A stretch of 64,000 bases of DNA, from positions 30,948-94,947 of the forward strand of contig NZ_MECL01000025.1 of NCBI RefSeq assembly GCF_014596445.1, in the 5' to 3' direction. Shown piece after piece: positions 16,738-25,900 of the stretch. The notes below the pieces were generated by a model. It searched no databases. It saw only the letters and a list, made by a program, of their open reading frames with translations, and was not told the origin of the DNA. Made by a program: the position numbers and the translations under genes. The DNA is from Streptomyces sp. CBMA29. GTDB lineage: Bacteria > Actinomycetota > Actinomycetes > Streptomycetales > Streptomycetaceae. Numbering within the stretch: position 1 is the first letter of the stretch; each line of letters starts with the position of its first letter.

Positions 16738-17274
16738 TCAGCCCCCGTTGTCCGGTACGAAGCGCTCCACCGGCCCCTGGGAACTCTCGTTCACCTTGAA
16801 GTGGAAGCCGGGGAAGATGGTCGGTACGTCGGCCGTGACCCGTACGCCGACCGTGATCGCGTCCGGCTGCAAGGACGTCACCTTGCGGCCGTCCAGCAGA
16901 TTCGGTCCGAGCTGGTCGATGCGGTCCTCGGCCGCGCTGGTCGCCTTGCCCGACCAGCCGCCGGGATCGGCGTCGGCCTCCGCCCGTGCCTTGCGAGCGC
17001 CGGCGTGCGCGGCCGCCTGCGCGACATGGTCGGCGAAGGAGTACAGACCGAACTGCACCGTCGCGAAGATCATGAAGAACAGGACCGGGGTGAGGAAGAC
17101 GAACTCGATCGCGGTCATCCCGCGGTCGCCGCCGGTAGGCGCCCCCGCGCCGCTTACCGCTCTCGTGCTCGTACGGCCGACCGTGGTCGTACGGCTGCCC
17201 ACGCCGCTGTCGCCGCGGGCGGCGTCCAGCCTGCGGCGTACGGCGTGGTGCAGCGCGTCGATTCGTCGTTCCAT
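16738..17274 (-). CDS. TadE-like minor pseudopilin (first copy)
   Basis: A 178-residue TadE-family protein. An unusually long basic, Thr-rich leader of ~50 residues precedes GGDRG-MTAIEFVFLTPVLFF, with Glu at +5 after the Gly, then a hydrophobic helix and a ~110-residue extracellular domain without Cys pairs. The start is the ATG of MERRIDAL, 20 bases after the pilin gene. Minor subunits of this type are thought to help start or anchor the Tad pilus. Confidence 0.82.
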   Translation of the reverse strand: MERRIDALHHAVRRRLDAARGDSGVGSRTTTVGRTSTRAVSGAGAPTGGDRGMTAIEFVFLTPVLFFMIFATVQFGLYSFADHVAQAAAHAGARKARAEADADPGGWSGKATSAAEDRIDQLGPNLLDGRKVTSLQPDAITVGVRVTADVPTIFPGFHFKVNESSQGPVERFVPDNGG

Positions 17275-17294
17275 CACGGATATCGGTTCCGGCC

Positions 17295-17543
17295 TCAGCA
17301 GGTCTTGCTGTCCGTGGTGTTCGAGATGCAGTTGCCGACGTCGGTGGCCTTGCCCTTGAGGGCGCCGTTGATGATGACGGCGACCACGCCGACGACGGTG
17401 ACGACCACCGCGGAGATGATCACCCATTCGACGGCGGAGGCGCCGCGGGACAGGCCCTCGGAACGGGCGCGCTCGACGCGCCCCTTGAGGAAGGTGAGAA
17501 GGAAGTCGACAGCCGGATGGCTGACCTTGGACAAGCGGTTCAT
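17295..17543 (-). CDS. Flp/Tad major pilin-like protein
   Basis: An 82-residue precursor. Leader residues 1-34 are basic and end in SRG, followed by ASAVEWVIISAVVVTVVGVV with Glu at +5, the class IVb pilin signature. The mature product would be ~48 residues, ending in a short segment with two Cys (NCISNTTDSKTC). This size and form fit the actinobacterial Flp pilin that polymerises into the Tad fibre. It is separated from tadC by a 100-base gap with a direct repeat, so it may have its own promoter for high expression. Confidence 0.85.
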   Translation of the reverse strand: MNRLSKVSHPAVDFLLTFLKGRVERARSEGLSRGASAVEWVIISAVVVTVVGVVAVIINGALKGKATDVGNCISNTTDSKTC

Positions 17544-17581
17544 GGTTCAAGTCCTCTCGACTCGACGCTCGGCATTTCGAT

Positions 17582-17631
17582 GACAGTGGTGCTCAGGAGG
17601 GACGGTGACGATCGGAGACAGTGGTGCTCAG
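17582..17631. repeat. 15-bp direct repeat upstream of the pilin gene
   Basis: GACAGTGGTGCTCAG occurs at 17582-17596 and again at 17617-17631, 35 bases apart, in the gap between tadC and the pilin gene. A shorter related piece (TGGTGGTCAG) follows at the tadC stop. It may be a regulator site or a simple duplication. Confidence 0.55.
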
Positions 17632-17643
17632 AGACGTTGGTGG

Positions 17644-18555
17644 TCAGACCTGGAACACGCGCATCGCGGCGGGAAAGATCAGGAAGACCAGGAAGCCCGC
17701 GCACAGCAGGAGTTGCGCGACGAGCATGGACTGGGACTTCTCGCCCGCGGATCCCTCGATCTCGGCGAGTTCCCGGTGCCGCATCGTCTCGGCGCGCGAG
17801 GCGAGCGACTCGCGGACCTTCGCGCCGTCGTCGGCCACCAGGCCGAGTGTGACGGAGAGGTCCCTCAGCTCCTCGACGCCCAGCTCGTCACCGAGTCTGC
17901 CGAGGGCCACCCACTGGCTGGTGCCGGTGATCCGGGCGTCGGCCAGGCAGTTGCGGATACGGGTCAGGGCCCAGCCGTCGCTGATCTCGGCGGCGGCCAT
18001 CAGGGCCTCGGGCAGACCGCGGCCACCCGCGAGGTTCATCGACACCAGGTCGAGGTAGGCGCCGATGACCCGGCGCAGGTCCTTGCGCTTGTCGGCGGCG
18101 TCGCGGCGCACTTCGAAGTCCGGCAGGAGGAAGAAGACGCCGCCGCAGATCAGGGCCATCCAGACCGGGATCACGGGGTTGCTGCCCATGCCGAGCTGCC
18201 AGATCACGGCGAAGAGGAACGGCCCGAAGATCACACCGGCCGCGGCCAGGATGATCTTCGTGGCCAGGAAGTTCTCCCAGCTCCGGTCGAGCACGGCGAG
18301 GTCGGCGCGGAGCGAGCGCTGCTCCCAGCCCTGCTGGAGGTAGAAGTTCGCGACCCGCTGGCCGACGCGGCCCTTGAAGTCGGTCGGTGCGGATTGCGCC
18401 GGTCCGCCGCTGACCGGGCCCGCGGCGCGCATCGCGTCGATCTGCGCCACCGTGTGCACGGCGCTGCGCTTGCCGGGCATGAGCGCCCGGATGAGGACGA
18501 AGACGCCGAGGCCGACGGCCGCGCCGACCAGGCAGGTGAAGAGGATGTTGTTCAT
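17644..18555 (-). CDS. tadC: Tad secretion platform protein TadC
   Basis: A 303-residue GspF/TadC-family membrane protein. An N-terminal helix (~5-25) is followed by a soluble stretch, two helices (~105-130 and ~137-155), a helical cytoplasmic domain (FEVRRDAADKRKDLRRVIGAYLDL; LAGGRGLPEALMAAAE) and a final helix (~278-296). With TadB it forms the inner-membrane platform on which the TadA ATPase works. Its ATG overlaps the tadB stop (ATGA, 18552-18555), showing coupled translation. Confidence 0.9.
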   Translation of the reverse strand: MNNILFTCLVGAAVGLGVFVLIRALMPGKRSAVHTVAQIDAMRAAGPVSGGPAQSAPTDFKGRVGQRVANFYLQQGWEQRSLRADLAVLDRSWENFLATKIILAAAGVIFGPFLFAVIWQLGMGSNPVIPVWMALICGGVFFLLPDFEVRRDAADKRKDLRRVIGAYLDLVSMNLAGGRGLPEALMAAAEISDGWALTRIRNCLADARITGTSQWVALGRLGDELGVEELRDLSVTLGLVADDGAKVRESLASRAETMRHRELAEIEGSAGEKSQSMLVAQLLLCAGFLVFLIFPAAMRVFQV

Positions 18556-19625
18556 CGTGCCGCCCCCTGACCCGGGATGGCCTGGCCCGGTGCGCCGCCG
18601 TGGCCGGGCACACCGCCGTGGCCCGGCGCTCCATGGCCCGGTGCTCCATGCCCCGGTGCTCCATGGCCCGACAGCGGCTGGCCGGGGGTCGCCTGGGCGT
18701 GTGCGCCGTGGCCCGGCGGCACTCCGATGCGCTCGGCGGCCGAGATCCGCTCCGGCTCGTGGACCAGGAACCGGTCCGGCGTCTCGATGTTCGACAGCTT
18801 CCGCAGCCACCAGAATCCGGCCGCGAACAGCGCGCACACCAAGGTGAGTACGGCCTGGCCGATCGCCGTGCCGTACGGCTCGACGAAGCTGCGGTTGAAG
18901 ATGGCCAGGCCCAGCACGAAGGCCACGGACACCACGACGACGATCTGCACACTGCGCCGGGTGCTCGCGCGCTGCGCCATCACGCGCTGCCGCATGTCCA
19001 CTTCCTCGCGGGCCGACTTGGCGAGCGCGCCGAGCACTTCGCGCAGACCGGGGCCGCGCAGGCGGGCGTTGAGGATGAGCGCGGCGATGATGATGTCGGC
19101 CGACGCGTCGTTGATCTCGTCGGCGAGATGCTGGAGCGCTTCCGGCAGCGGAGTGCGCGACCTGAGGCGGTCGACGAGCGACGACAGGTGGCCGCGCAGC
19201 GCGGGTGCGGCGGCGCGGGCCGAGGCGGGTATGGCCTGTTCGAGGCCGACTGCGCCCGCGATGGTGTCGCGCAGCGACTCGGTCCAGGCCGCCAGCGCCT
19301 CGACGCGCTTCATCGCGGCGCGTTCCTCCGCCGCGCCGCCGAAGAGCTTGTCCCAGGTGAAGACCAGCACGGCGGTGGAGACACCGAGGACGGCCCAGCG
19401 GGTCAGGCCGAGGACGGCGAGTCCCGCGACGATGGCGAGCGAGCCGCGCTGCGACACGAAGCGCATGAACTCCGCCGCTTTGTCGCCGGACGACTCACCC
19501 GGCGCAGTCGCACCGGGTTTCGGCGCCCAGCCGCGCATCGCGAGGACGAACAGCGCGATACCGCCGCCGACGGCGGCTCCGGCGAGCAGTCCGTAGAGCA
19601 CGGACAGGGAGAAGATCCCGGTCAT
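18552..19625 (-). CDS. tadB: Tad secretion platform protein TadB
   Basis: A 357-residue GspF/TadB-family protein with paired N-terminal helices, a central helical cytoplasmic domain and paired helices at ~225-265. It extends further than usual at the C-terminus: after ~300 come repeated H-G-A-P-G units (about eight), a low-complexity tail. The start is the ATG at 19625, which overlaps the tadA stop (TAATG); the GTG nine bases upstream lacks support. It forms the membrane platform with TadC. Confidence 0.9.
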   Translation of the reverse strand: MTGIFSLSVLYGLLAGAAVGGGIALFVLAMRGWAPKPGATAPGESSGDKAAEFMRFVSQRGSLAIVAGLAVLGLTRWAVLGVSTAVLVFTWDKLFGGAAEERAAMKRVEALAAWTESLRDTIAGAVGLEQAIPASARAAAPALRGHLSSLVDRLRSRTPLPEALQHLADEINDASADIIIAALILNARLRGPGLREVLGALAKSAREEVDMRQRVMAQRASTRRSVQIVVVVSVAFVLGLAIFNRSFVEPYGTAIGQAVLTLVCALFAAGFWWLRKLSNIETPDRFLVHEPERISAAERIGVPPGHGAHAQATPGQPLSGHGAPGHGAPGHGAPGHGGVPGHGGAPGQAIPGQGAAR

Positions 19626-20932
19626 TACCGCCACACCCCCGTGGGCTGGTAGCCGTTGGCGAGGAGTTCCTCGAGACAGGAGATCGGGGCGTGCGGCAGT
19701 GCCACGCCCTCCCGCCCCTCGGCGAACACCTCGCTGGACAGTACGCGGCCGTCCACGCCGTTCACCTCACGGACGGAGGTGACCATACGGCGCAGGGTGC
19801 CGCCGCGCTGGAAGTCGTTGCGTCGCTGCACGAAGACGACGAAGTCGATGGCGCCCGCCACCAGCATCTGCGACGCCTCGACCGGCAGCCGCTCGCGCGC
19901 CTGGAGGGCGTAGGTGGAGATGCGGTTGAAGACCTCGGCGGAGCTGTTGGCGTGGATAGTGGACAGGGAGCCGTCGTTGCCCTGTGACATCGCGTTGAGC
20001 ATGGTGACGATCTCGTCGCCGAGGACCTCACCGACGATGACGCGCGAGGGATTCATGCGCAGCGAGCGGCGGACCAGCTCGGCCATCGAAATAGCGCCCT
20101 GGCCTTCGGAGTTGGGCAGCCGCTCCTCGAACGCCACGACGTTGGGATGGATCTCGGGGAACTGGTCGAGGCCGAGTTCCAGCGCGCGCTCGACGGTGAT
20201 CAGGCGCTCGTGCGGCGGGATGACGTTGGCCAGCGCGCGCAGCAGCGTCGTCTTTCCGGCGTTGGTGGCGCCGGCGATCATCACGTTCTTGCGGGCGAGG
20301 ACGGCGGCCGCCAGGAAGGAGCCCAGCTCCGGGGTGAGCGTGTAGTTGCCGATCATGTCGGACAGGAAGACCTTGCCGAGGCGGGCGCGGCGGATGGACA
20401 GCGCGGGGCGGCGCGTGACGTCCATGACGGCGGAGAGCCGGGAGCCGTCCGGGAGCCGCAGGTCGAGTTGCGGGTTCGCGGAGTCGAAGGGGCGCGAGGA
20501 CAGGCCGGAGTACGCGCCGAGCACCTGGATCAGCTCGATGAGTTCCTCGTCGGACTCGGCGACCGGCTCGGCCTGGAGCTCACGGCCGTCGGAGTAACCG
20601 ACGAAGACCTGGTCGCAGCCGTTGATGTCGATGTTCTCGACCTCGGTGTCGTCGAGCAGCGGCTGGAGCCTGCCGACGCCGAAGAGCGCGGCGTGCACGG
20701 CTGCCGCGTACGCCTCCTCGGCCTGCGCGTCGGGCGGGGTGCGGCCGAGGTTGATCTCGGCGCGGGCGTAGTCCTCCAGGATCTGCGCGATGATCGCCCG
20801 CGCGAACTGCCGCTCGTCCTCGGGTGACATGGCGGGTTCGCCGGTCACCTGGTCCAGTCGGCGCTGTTCCGAGATGCGGTCGCCCGCCTCCTGCCGGAAC
20901 CGCTTGACCAACTGGTGGTCGACGGTGCTCAT
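19625..20932 (-). CDS. tadA: Tad pilus assembly ATPase TadA (CpaF)
   Basis: A 435-residue secretion ATPase of the VirB11/CpaF family. Walker A reads GATNAGKTTLLR (~218-229), the Asp box ITVERALELGL follows, and Walker B is SRVIVGEVLGDE (~294-305). The His box SQGNDGSLSTIHANS comes next. The N-terminal ~150 residues form the usual helical domain (VENIDINGCDQVFVGYSDG). It supplies the energy for Tad pilin export and assembly. The ATG overlaps the tadZ stop (20929-20932) and the stop overlaps tadB. Confidence 0.94.
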   Translation of the reverse strand: MSTVDHQLVKRFRQEAGDRISEQRRLDQVTGEPAMSPEDERQFARAIIAQILEDYARAEINLGRTPPDAQAEEAYAAAVHAALFGVGRLQPLLDDTEVENIDINGCDQVFVGYSDGRELQAEPVAESDEELIELIQVLGAYSGLSSRPFDSANPQLDLRLPDGSRLSAVMDVTRRPALSIRRARLGKVFLSDMIGNYTLTPELGSFLAAAVLARKNVMIAGATNAGKTTLLRALANVIPPHERLITVERALELGLDQFPEIHPNVVAFEERLPNSEGQGAISMAELVRRSLRMNPSRVIVGEVLGDEIVTMLNAMSQGNDGSLSTIHANSSAEVFNRISTYALQARERLPVEASQMLVAGAIDFVVFVQRRNDFQRGGTLRRMVTSVREVNGVDGRVLSSEVFAEGREGVALPHAPISCLEELLANGYQPTGVWR

Positions 20933-21732
20933 CGGAGCACTCCGTACCGGTGCGGTACGTCGGCGGTGATCTTCCGGGCCGAGCGGATCAGGAGTGACTT
21001 GTCCAGTCGGCCCCGGCGGCGGCCGTTGAGGGTGTCGGCGCCCGCCGTGTCGTGGGCGAGGGTGCCGACGACCCGTGCGGAGATCTGCGAGGCCACCAGC
21101 ATCTCGTTGACCTGGCTGGCCTGCCGGGCGCTGTGGCTGGGGTCGGTGATGAGCACGATGCCGATCGGCGGGTAGCCGAGCGCGGCGGCGGCGCCACGCT
21201 GCGAGCCGTGCAGTTTGGCCGACAGCGCACCGGCCCTGTCCCGTACCCGCGCGAGGTGCTCGGGTTCGGTGCGGGCCACCAGGAGGACGAGGGCGGCGTG
21301 CGAGAAGAGGTCGAGGGTGGGCGAGTCGGCGCCGATCCGGCCGCAGTCGGCGATCACGTCGGCGGCGCCGTTGGGCGACTCGGCGAGCGTGGCGAACGCC
21401 TGGCCGAGCATCGGCCACAGTCCGGACAGACCGGCGGCCTGTTCGGCGCTGCCGATGCCGACGAGGACGTCGAGTCCGCCGGCCAGCGGCTGGGCGTGGT
21501 CCCACAACTGCTCGGCGGCCAGGCCGCGTCGGGCGGTGGCGGCCAGCGAGAGCAGGCCGGTGTTGGGGTCGAGCATGCCGCCGTGGGCGGCGGGTGAGCG
21601 GTAGACGAGGTCGCCGCCCGCAGGGTCGGCCTCCGCCAGCAGGACCCGGCGCGGCCATACGGCGGCGAGCGCGACGGCGCTGGTGGTGACGCCCGGTGAG
21701 CCCTTGTCCGCGGCGATTGCGATCAGTGCCAT
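20929..21732 (-). CDS. tadZ: TadZ/CpaE-like ParA-family ATPase
   Basis: A 267-residue ParA/MinD-like protein. The deviant P-loop KGSPGVTTSAVA (residues 10-21) keeps the signature Lys but has Val where the usual P-loop Lys stands, so ATP hydrolysis is doubtful. The second motif is LAEADPAGGDL, and ADVIADCGRIG fills the third position. TadZ proteins place the Tad machine at a cell pole or site. It lies 20 bases after cpaB and is coupled to tadA by ATGA overlap. Confidence 0.8.
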   Translation of the reverse strand: MALIAIAADKGSPGVTTSAVALAAVWPRRVLLAEADPAGGDLVYRSPAAHGGMLDPNTGLLSLAATARRGLAAEQLWDHAQPLAGGLDVLVGIGSAEQAAGLSGLWPMLGQAFATLAESPNGAADVIADCGRIGADSPTLDLFSHAALVLLVARTEPEHLARVRDRAGALSAKLHGSQRGAAAALGYPPIGIVLITDPSHSARQASQVNEMLVASQISARVVGTLAHDTAGADTLNGRRRGRLDKSLLIRSARKITADVPHRYGVLR

Positions 21733-21751
21733 GACGTATTCGCCCGCTCGC

Positions 21752-22498
21752 TCAGTTCTTGCTGTCGGGCATGAGCACGAGCGCCACTTCGTTCGCCGCG
21801 GCGGCGAGGGTGAGCTTGCCCGCGATCGAGGAGTCCGCGATCACGGTGACCAGGGTGTCGCCGCCACCGAGCCCGGAGGAGTCGGACCTCACGGACTTGA
21901 TGACCAGGCTGTCACTGATCAGCGTGTTGGCGCCCGCTCCGCTGCTGTCGCCCGAGGAGCCGTTCTGCCCCTTGGCCGCGTCGTTCCCCACCAGATACGC
22001 CGCGACGGTGTGGCCGTTGGCGAGACCGTCGGGGAACACGCCCTGTTTGAGGGAGAGTCCGACCAGCGACTTCCCTGCCGGGAGGGCGCTGCTGTTCGTC
22101 ACCATCTCCTTGACCAGGACGGAGCCTTTGACGATGTTCGTGGACGCCCGGTAGTTCTTCTCCAGGTCGCCGCGCTGCTTCCACAGCACGAAGTTGATCC
22201 CGGAGTCGTCGGAGACCATGACCTCGCGGAGCGCGGAGGCGGGAATCCGGTCACCGACCGGGATAGCCTGGTCGATCTTCACGACCGAGATCTTGTTCCC
22301 CGCGCGCATGACCATCACGGTGGCGCCGAGCGCGCCGACGAGAATGAGCAGCACGGCCAGTGCGGCCAACGCGGGTTTGCGCTCCCGCGACACTGTCGGC
22401 AGCCGCTCTCCGCCCATCGGCGCCCCGTGCATGGGCGCGGATCCGGACTGACGGCTGTTACTGCCGCCGCCCGCAGCGGAACGTTCTCTGGTCCTCAC
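21752..22498 (-). CDS. cpaB: Flp pilus assembly protein CpaB/RcpC-like (SAF domain)
   Basis: A 248-residue protein, first gene of the Tad operon. An N-terminal cytoplasmic tail, one membrane helix (~46-67, ALAALAVLLILVGALGATVMVM), then a SAF domain (KIDQAIPVGDRIPASAL) and a C-terminal beta domain interrupted by a Ser/Gly-rich loop (NGSSGDSSGAG). The GTG start at 22498 has GGGGG about eight bases upstream. CpaB proteins help the passage of the Tad fibre. The low-complexity tail before the helix is typical of the actinobacterial form. Confidence 0.82.
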   Translation of the reverse strand: MRTRERSAAGGGSNSRQSGSAPMHGAPMGGERLPTVSRERKPALAALAVLLILVGALGATVMVMRAGNKISVVKIDQAIPVGDRIPASALREVMVSDDSGINFVLWKQRGDLEKNYRASTNIVKGSVLVKEMVTNSSALPAGKSLVGLSLKQGVFPDGLANGHTVAAYLVGNDAAKGQNGSSGDSSGAGANTLISDSLVIKSVRSDSSGLGGGDTLVTVIADSSIAGKLTLAAAANEVALVLMPDSKN

Positions 22499-22802
22499 GT
22501 CACTGCCCCCGTCGAGCCGGCGTGCTTCTTCGAAATCGGTTGCGTGGGGAGAGACTGCCGCGCTCCTGTCCGGCGACAGCCCGCAGGCCGATGTCAAGTC
22601 ACCGCACGCTATCAGCGCCTTACAAACACCCTCAAGGCGCATCCCGTGACAAGCGACTCACAGCCTTGCAACAGAACGGAACGGCTTCCGTGACATGCCC
22701 ACGCTCGGGCCGCACGCTACCCCACCCGCCCCGTCCACCCCTCTTCCCTCCGGCCTGAGGACCACTGTCCCACTCGCGACGGGGGCCGTGTCCAGCCCTG
22801 TT

Positions 22803-22845
22803 CCCGGCCTGTGGATAAACCGGTGCAGGTTATCCACAGGCCGGG
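22803..22845. promoter_or_regulatory. Palindrome with two inverted DnaA boxes in the 425-base tad/essC divergent region
   Basis: CCCGGCCTGTGGATAA (22803-22818) and TTATCCACAGGCCGGG (22830-22845) are perfect 16-base arms around an 11-base spacer. Each arm contains a perfect DnaA box TTATCCACA (22830-22838 on plus; 22810-22818 on minus). It lies ~80 bases upstream of the EssC-type gene and ~300 upstream of cpaB. As RNA it would also fold into a strong hairpin. In the rest of 22499-22923 I see no clear gene or promoter. Confidence 0.7.
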
Positions 22846-22923
22846 CACCTGGCCCCCCACGACCGGCCTCCAGCGGATATCGTCCTGAGAAACCAAGTCG
22901 AATCCGGGGGAACGAGGAACGTC

Positions 22924-25900
22924 GTGCGTCTGTCGTTGACCGTGGTCGACCCGCTCGGCGGGGACCGCGCCGATGTTGTGGTGGAGACCGAGTCCGCGTC
23001 GACCGTCGCGGATGTCGCGCGCGAGCTCGGACGGAGAGTCGGCGGCGGCGGCGCGGAGATCATCTCGATCTCCGGCGGCCCCTCCCGCGCCCCCGGATCG
23101 CCCGCGGTGTACGTGGACGGGTACGCGGTCGACCCGAGTTGGTCGGTGGCCCAGTCACCGCTGCGCGAGGGCGCGGTGGTCAGCCTCTACGACCCGGCGG
23201 GCTGCCTGCCGGGGGAGCCCGCAGGTGTGGTCGAACTCCGGGTCGCGGGCGGCCCGGACGCGGGCGCGGTCCACCGTCTGGGCATCGGCAGGGTGGAGAT
23301 CGGGCGCGGCGCCTCGTCCCGGATCCGGATCGACGACTCGGAGTTGGCGGAGCGGGCCGCGGTGCTGACCGTGGGCATGGGCGGCACCTGCCAGGTCACG
23401 GTCGGCGGTGACACGAAGGAATGGCCGCTCGGCGACCAACTCTCTCTCGGCAACAGCCTTCTGGAGCTGGGCCCCTATATCCCGCCGAACGCGGCGCTGC
23501 ATCCCGGCGAGGACGGGGCGACGTACGACTACAACCGTCCGCCGCGGCTGTCGCCGCCCGAGCGGACCACCGTCTTCCGGCTGCCGACCCCGCCGAAGGA
23601 ACCGGCCGGCCGGCCGCTGCCGTGGCTGATGGCGGTCATGCCGCTGCTCATGGCCGTGATGATGGCCTTCATGATGCACCGCATGATGTACCTGTTCATG
23701 GCGGTCGTCAGCCCGATGGTCATGGTCGGCAACCACTTCATGGACAAGAAGAACGGCCGTAAGTCGTACGCGAAGACGGTCACCGAGTTCCGCGAGCGCA
23801 AGGAACGCATCGAGCAGGACGCCAACAAGGCGCTTGACCTCGAACGCAAGGACCGGGCCGCGGCCTCGCCCGACCCGGCCACCGTGCTCAACACCGCGAC
23901 GGGGCCGCGCACCCGGCTGTGGGAGCGGCGACGCGGCGACGCCGACCACCTGCTGATCAGGGTCGGCACGGCGAAGCTGCCGTCCGAGGTGATCCTGGAC
24001 GACCCGGAGCAGGAGGAGCACCGCCGCAAGGTCACCTGGGAGATCGACGACGCCCCGGTCGCGGTGGAGTTGCGCAGGCTCGGCGTGATCGGTTTCGCGG
24101 CGCCCGGCGACGACGCGCGGGCGATGGGCCGCTGGGCGGTGGCGCAGATGGCGGCGCTGAGCAGCCCGATGGATGTGCAGTTCTATGTGCTCACCGAGCA
24201 GTCGGGGCAGCAGAGTTGGGACTGGGTGCGGTGGCTGCCGCACTCGCGGCCGACCGACGGGCAGGACGCCAGCGCGCTGCTGGGCACGGACGCCGAGACG
24301 GTCGCGGCGCGGGTCGCGGAGCTGACCTCCATTCTGGACGGACGGCAGAAGGCGAAGCAGAAGTCGGGCAGCGCTGCCAATCACGCGGCCTTCTTCAAGG
24401 ACCCGGACATCGTGGTGATCCTCGACGGGTCGCGACGGATGCGGTCGCTGCCCGGCGTGGTGCAACTGCTGCGCGAGGGCCCCGGTGTCGGGATGTTCGC
24501 GATCTGTCTGGACTCCGAGGAGCGCTTCCTGCCCGGCGAGTGCCAGGCCGTGGTGATAGCGGAGTTCGAGGCGCCCGCCGTGGACGCGACCGTCGCCTCC
24601 GTTCCGGAGACCGCCGCGTCGGCCGTGCCCCGGCAGGGCGGCTTCCCCTCGGTGAACGCCTGGTACGCGGGCGCGCGGCAGGCCCAGGCGGTGGCGGCGG
24701 AACCGGCCTCCGGCGCCTTCCGGTTGCGCGTCGAGCAGGCGGGGGTGGCACGCATCCGCAAGGTGCGGCCCGACCTCGTCTCGCCCGCCTGGTGTTCCCG
24801 GCTGGCCCGCTGCCTGTCGCCGATCCGGGACATCAGCGGTGACGCCGAGGACTCCGCGATCCCGTCCGCCAGCCGCCTGTTGGACGTCCTGGAGATCGAG
24901 CCGCCGACGGCCGACGCCATCGCCTCGCGCTGGCGGCTGAGTCCGATCTCCACGCAGGCGGTGGTCGGCGAGTCCTACGACGGTCCGTTCGCGATCGACA
25001 TCCGCAAGGACGGGCCGCACGGCCTGATCGCGGGTACGACGGGTTCGGGTAAGTCGGAGCTGTTGCAGACCATCGTGGCCTCGCTCGCGGTGGCGAACAC
25101 CCCCGACGCGATGACGTTCGTGCTCATCGACTACAAGGGCGGTTCGGCGTTCAAGGACTGTGTGCAACTCCCGCACACCGTGGGCATGGTGACCGACCTC
25201 GACGCCCACCTGGTGGAGCGCGCGCTGGAGTCGCTGGGCGCGGAGCTGAAGCGGCGCGAGCACATCCTGGCCGAGGCCGGGGCCAAGGACATCGAGGACT
25301 ACACCGACCTGATGCGGCGCCAGCCCGAGCTGAAGCCGATGCCGCGGCTGCTGATCGTGATCGACGAGTTCGCCTCCATGGTCCGTGAACTGCCCGACTT
25401 CGTCACCGGTCTGGTCAACATCGCCCAGCGAGGCCGTTCGCTGGGCATCCACCTCATCCTCGCCACGCAGCGGCCGAGCGGTGTCGTCTCACCGGAGATC
25501 CGGGCCAACACCAACCTCCGGATAGCGCTGCGCGTCACCGACGGCAGCGAGTCCTCCGACGTCATCGACGCCCCGGACGCGGGCAACATCTCCAAGTCCA
25601 CTCCGGGCCGCGCCTATGTGCGGCTCGGTGCGACCTCGCTGGTCCCCTTCCAGTCCGGCCGGGTCGGCGGACGGCGGCCGGGCGCGGTCGAGAACGTGAC
25701 GGTGGCGCCCTGGGTGGGCATCGTCGACTGGTCGCAGCTCGGCCGTTCGGCTCCCCGCCGCCCCGCGGGCGCCAAGGGCGAGGAGGACGAGATCACCGAC
25801 CTGAAGGTGCTCGTCGAGGCGATCTGCGAGGCCAACGAGCGGATGGCGATCCCGCCGCAGCACAGCCCGTGGCTGCCCGCGCTGCCCGACAGTCTGCTGC

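Noticed and set aside
22803..22845. A replication origin at the DnaA-box palindrome
   Set aside because: Only two boxes, no AT-rich unwinding region and none of the dnaA, dnaN or rpmH genes of the Streptomyces origin nearby.
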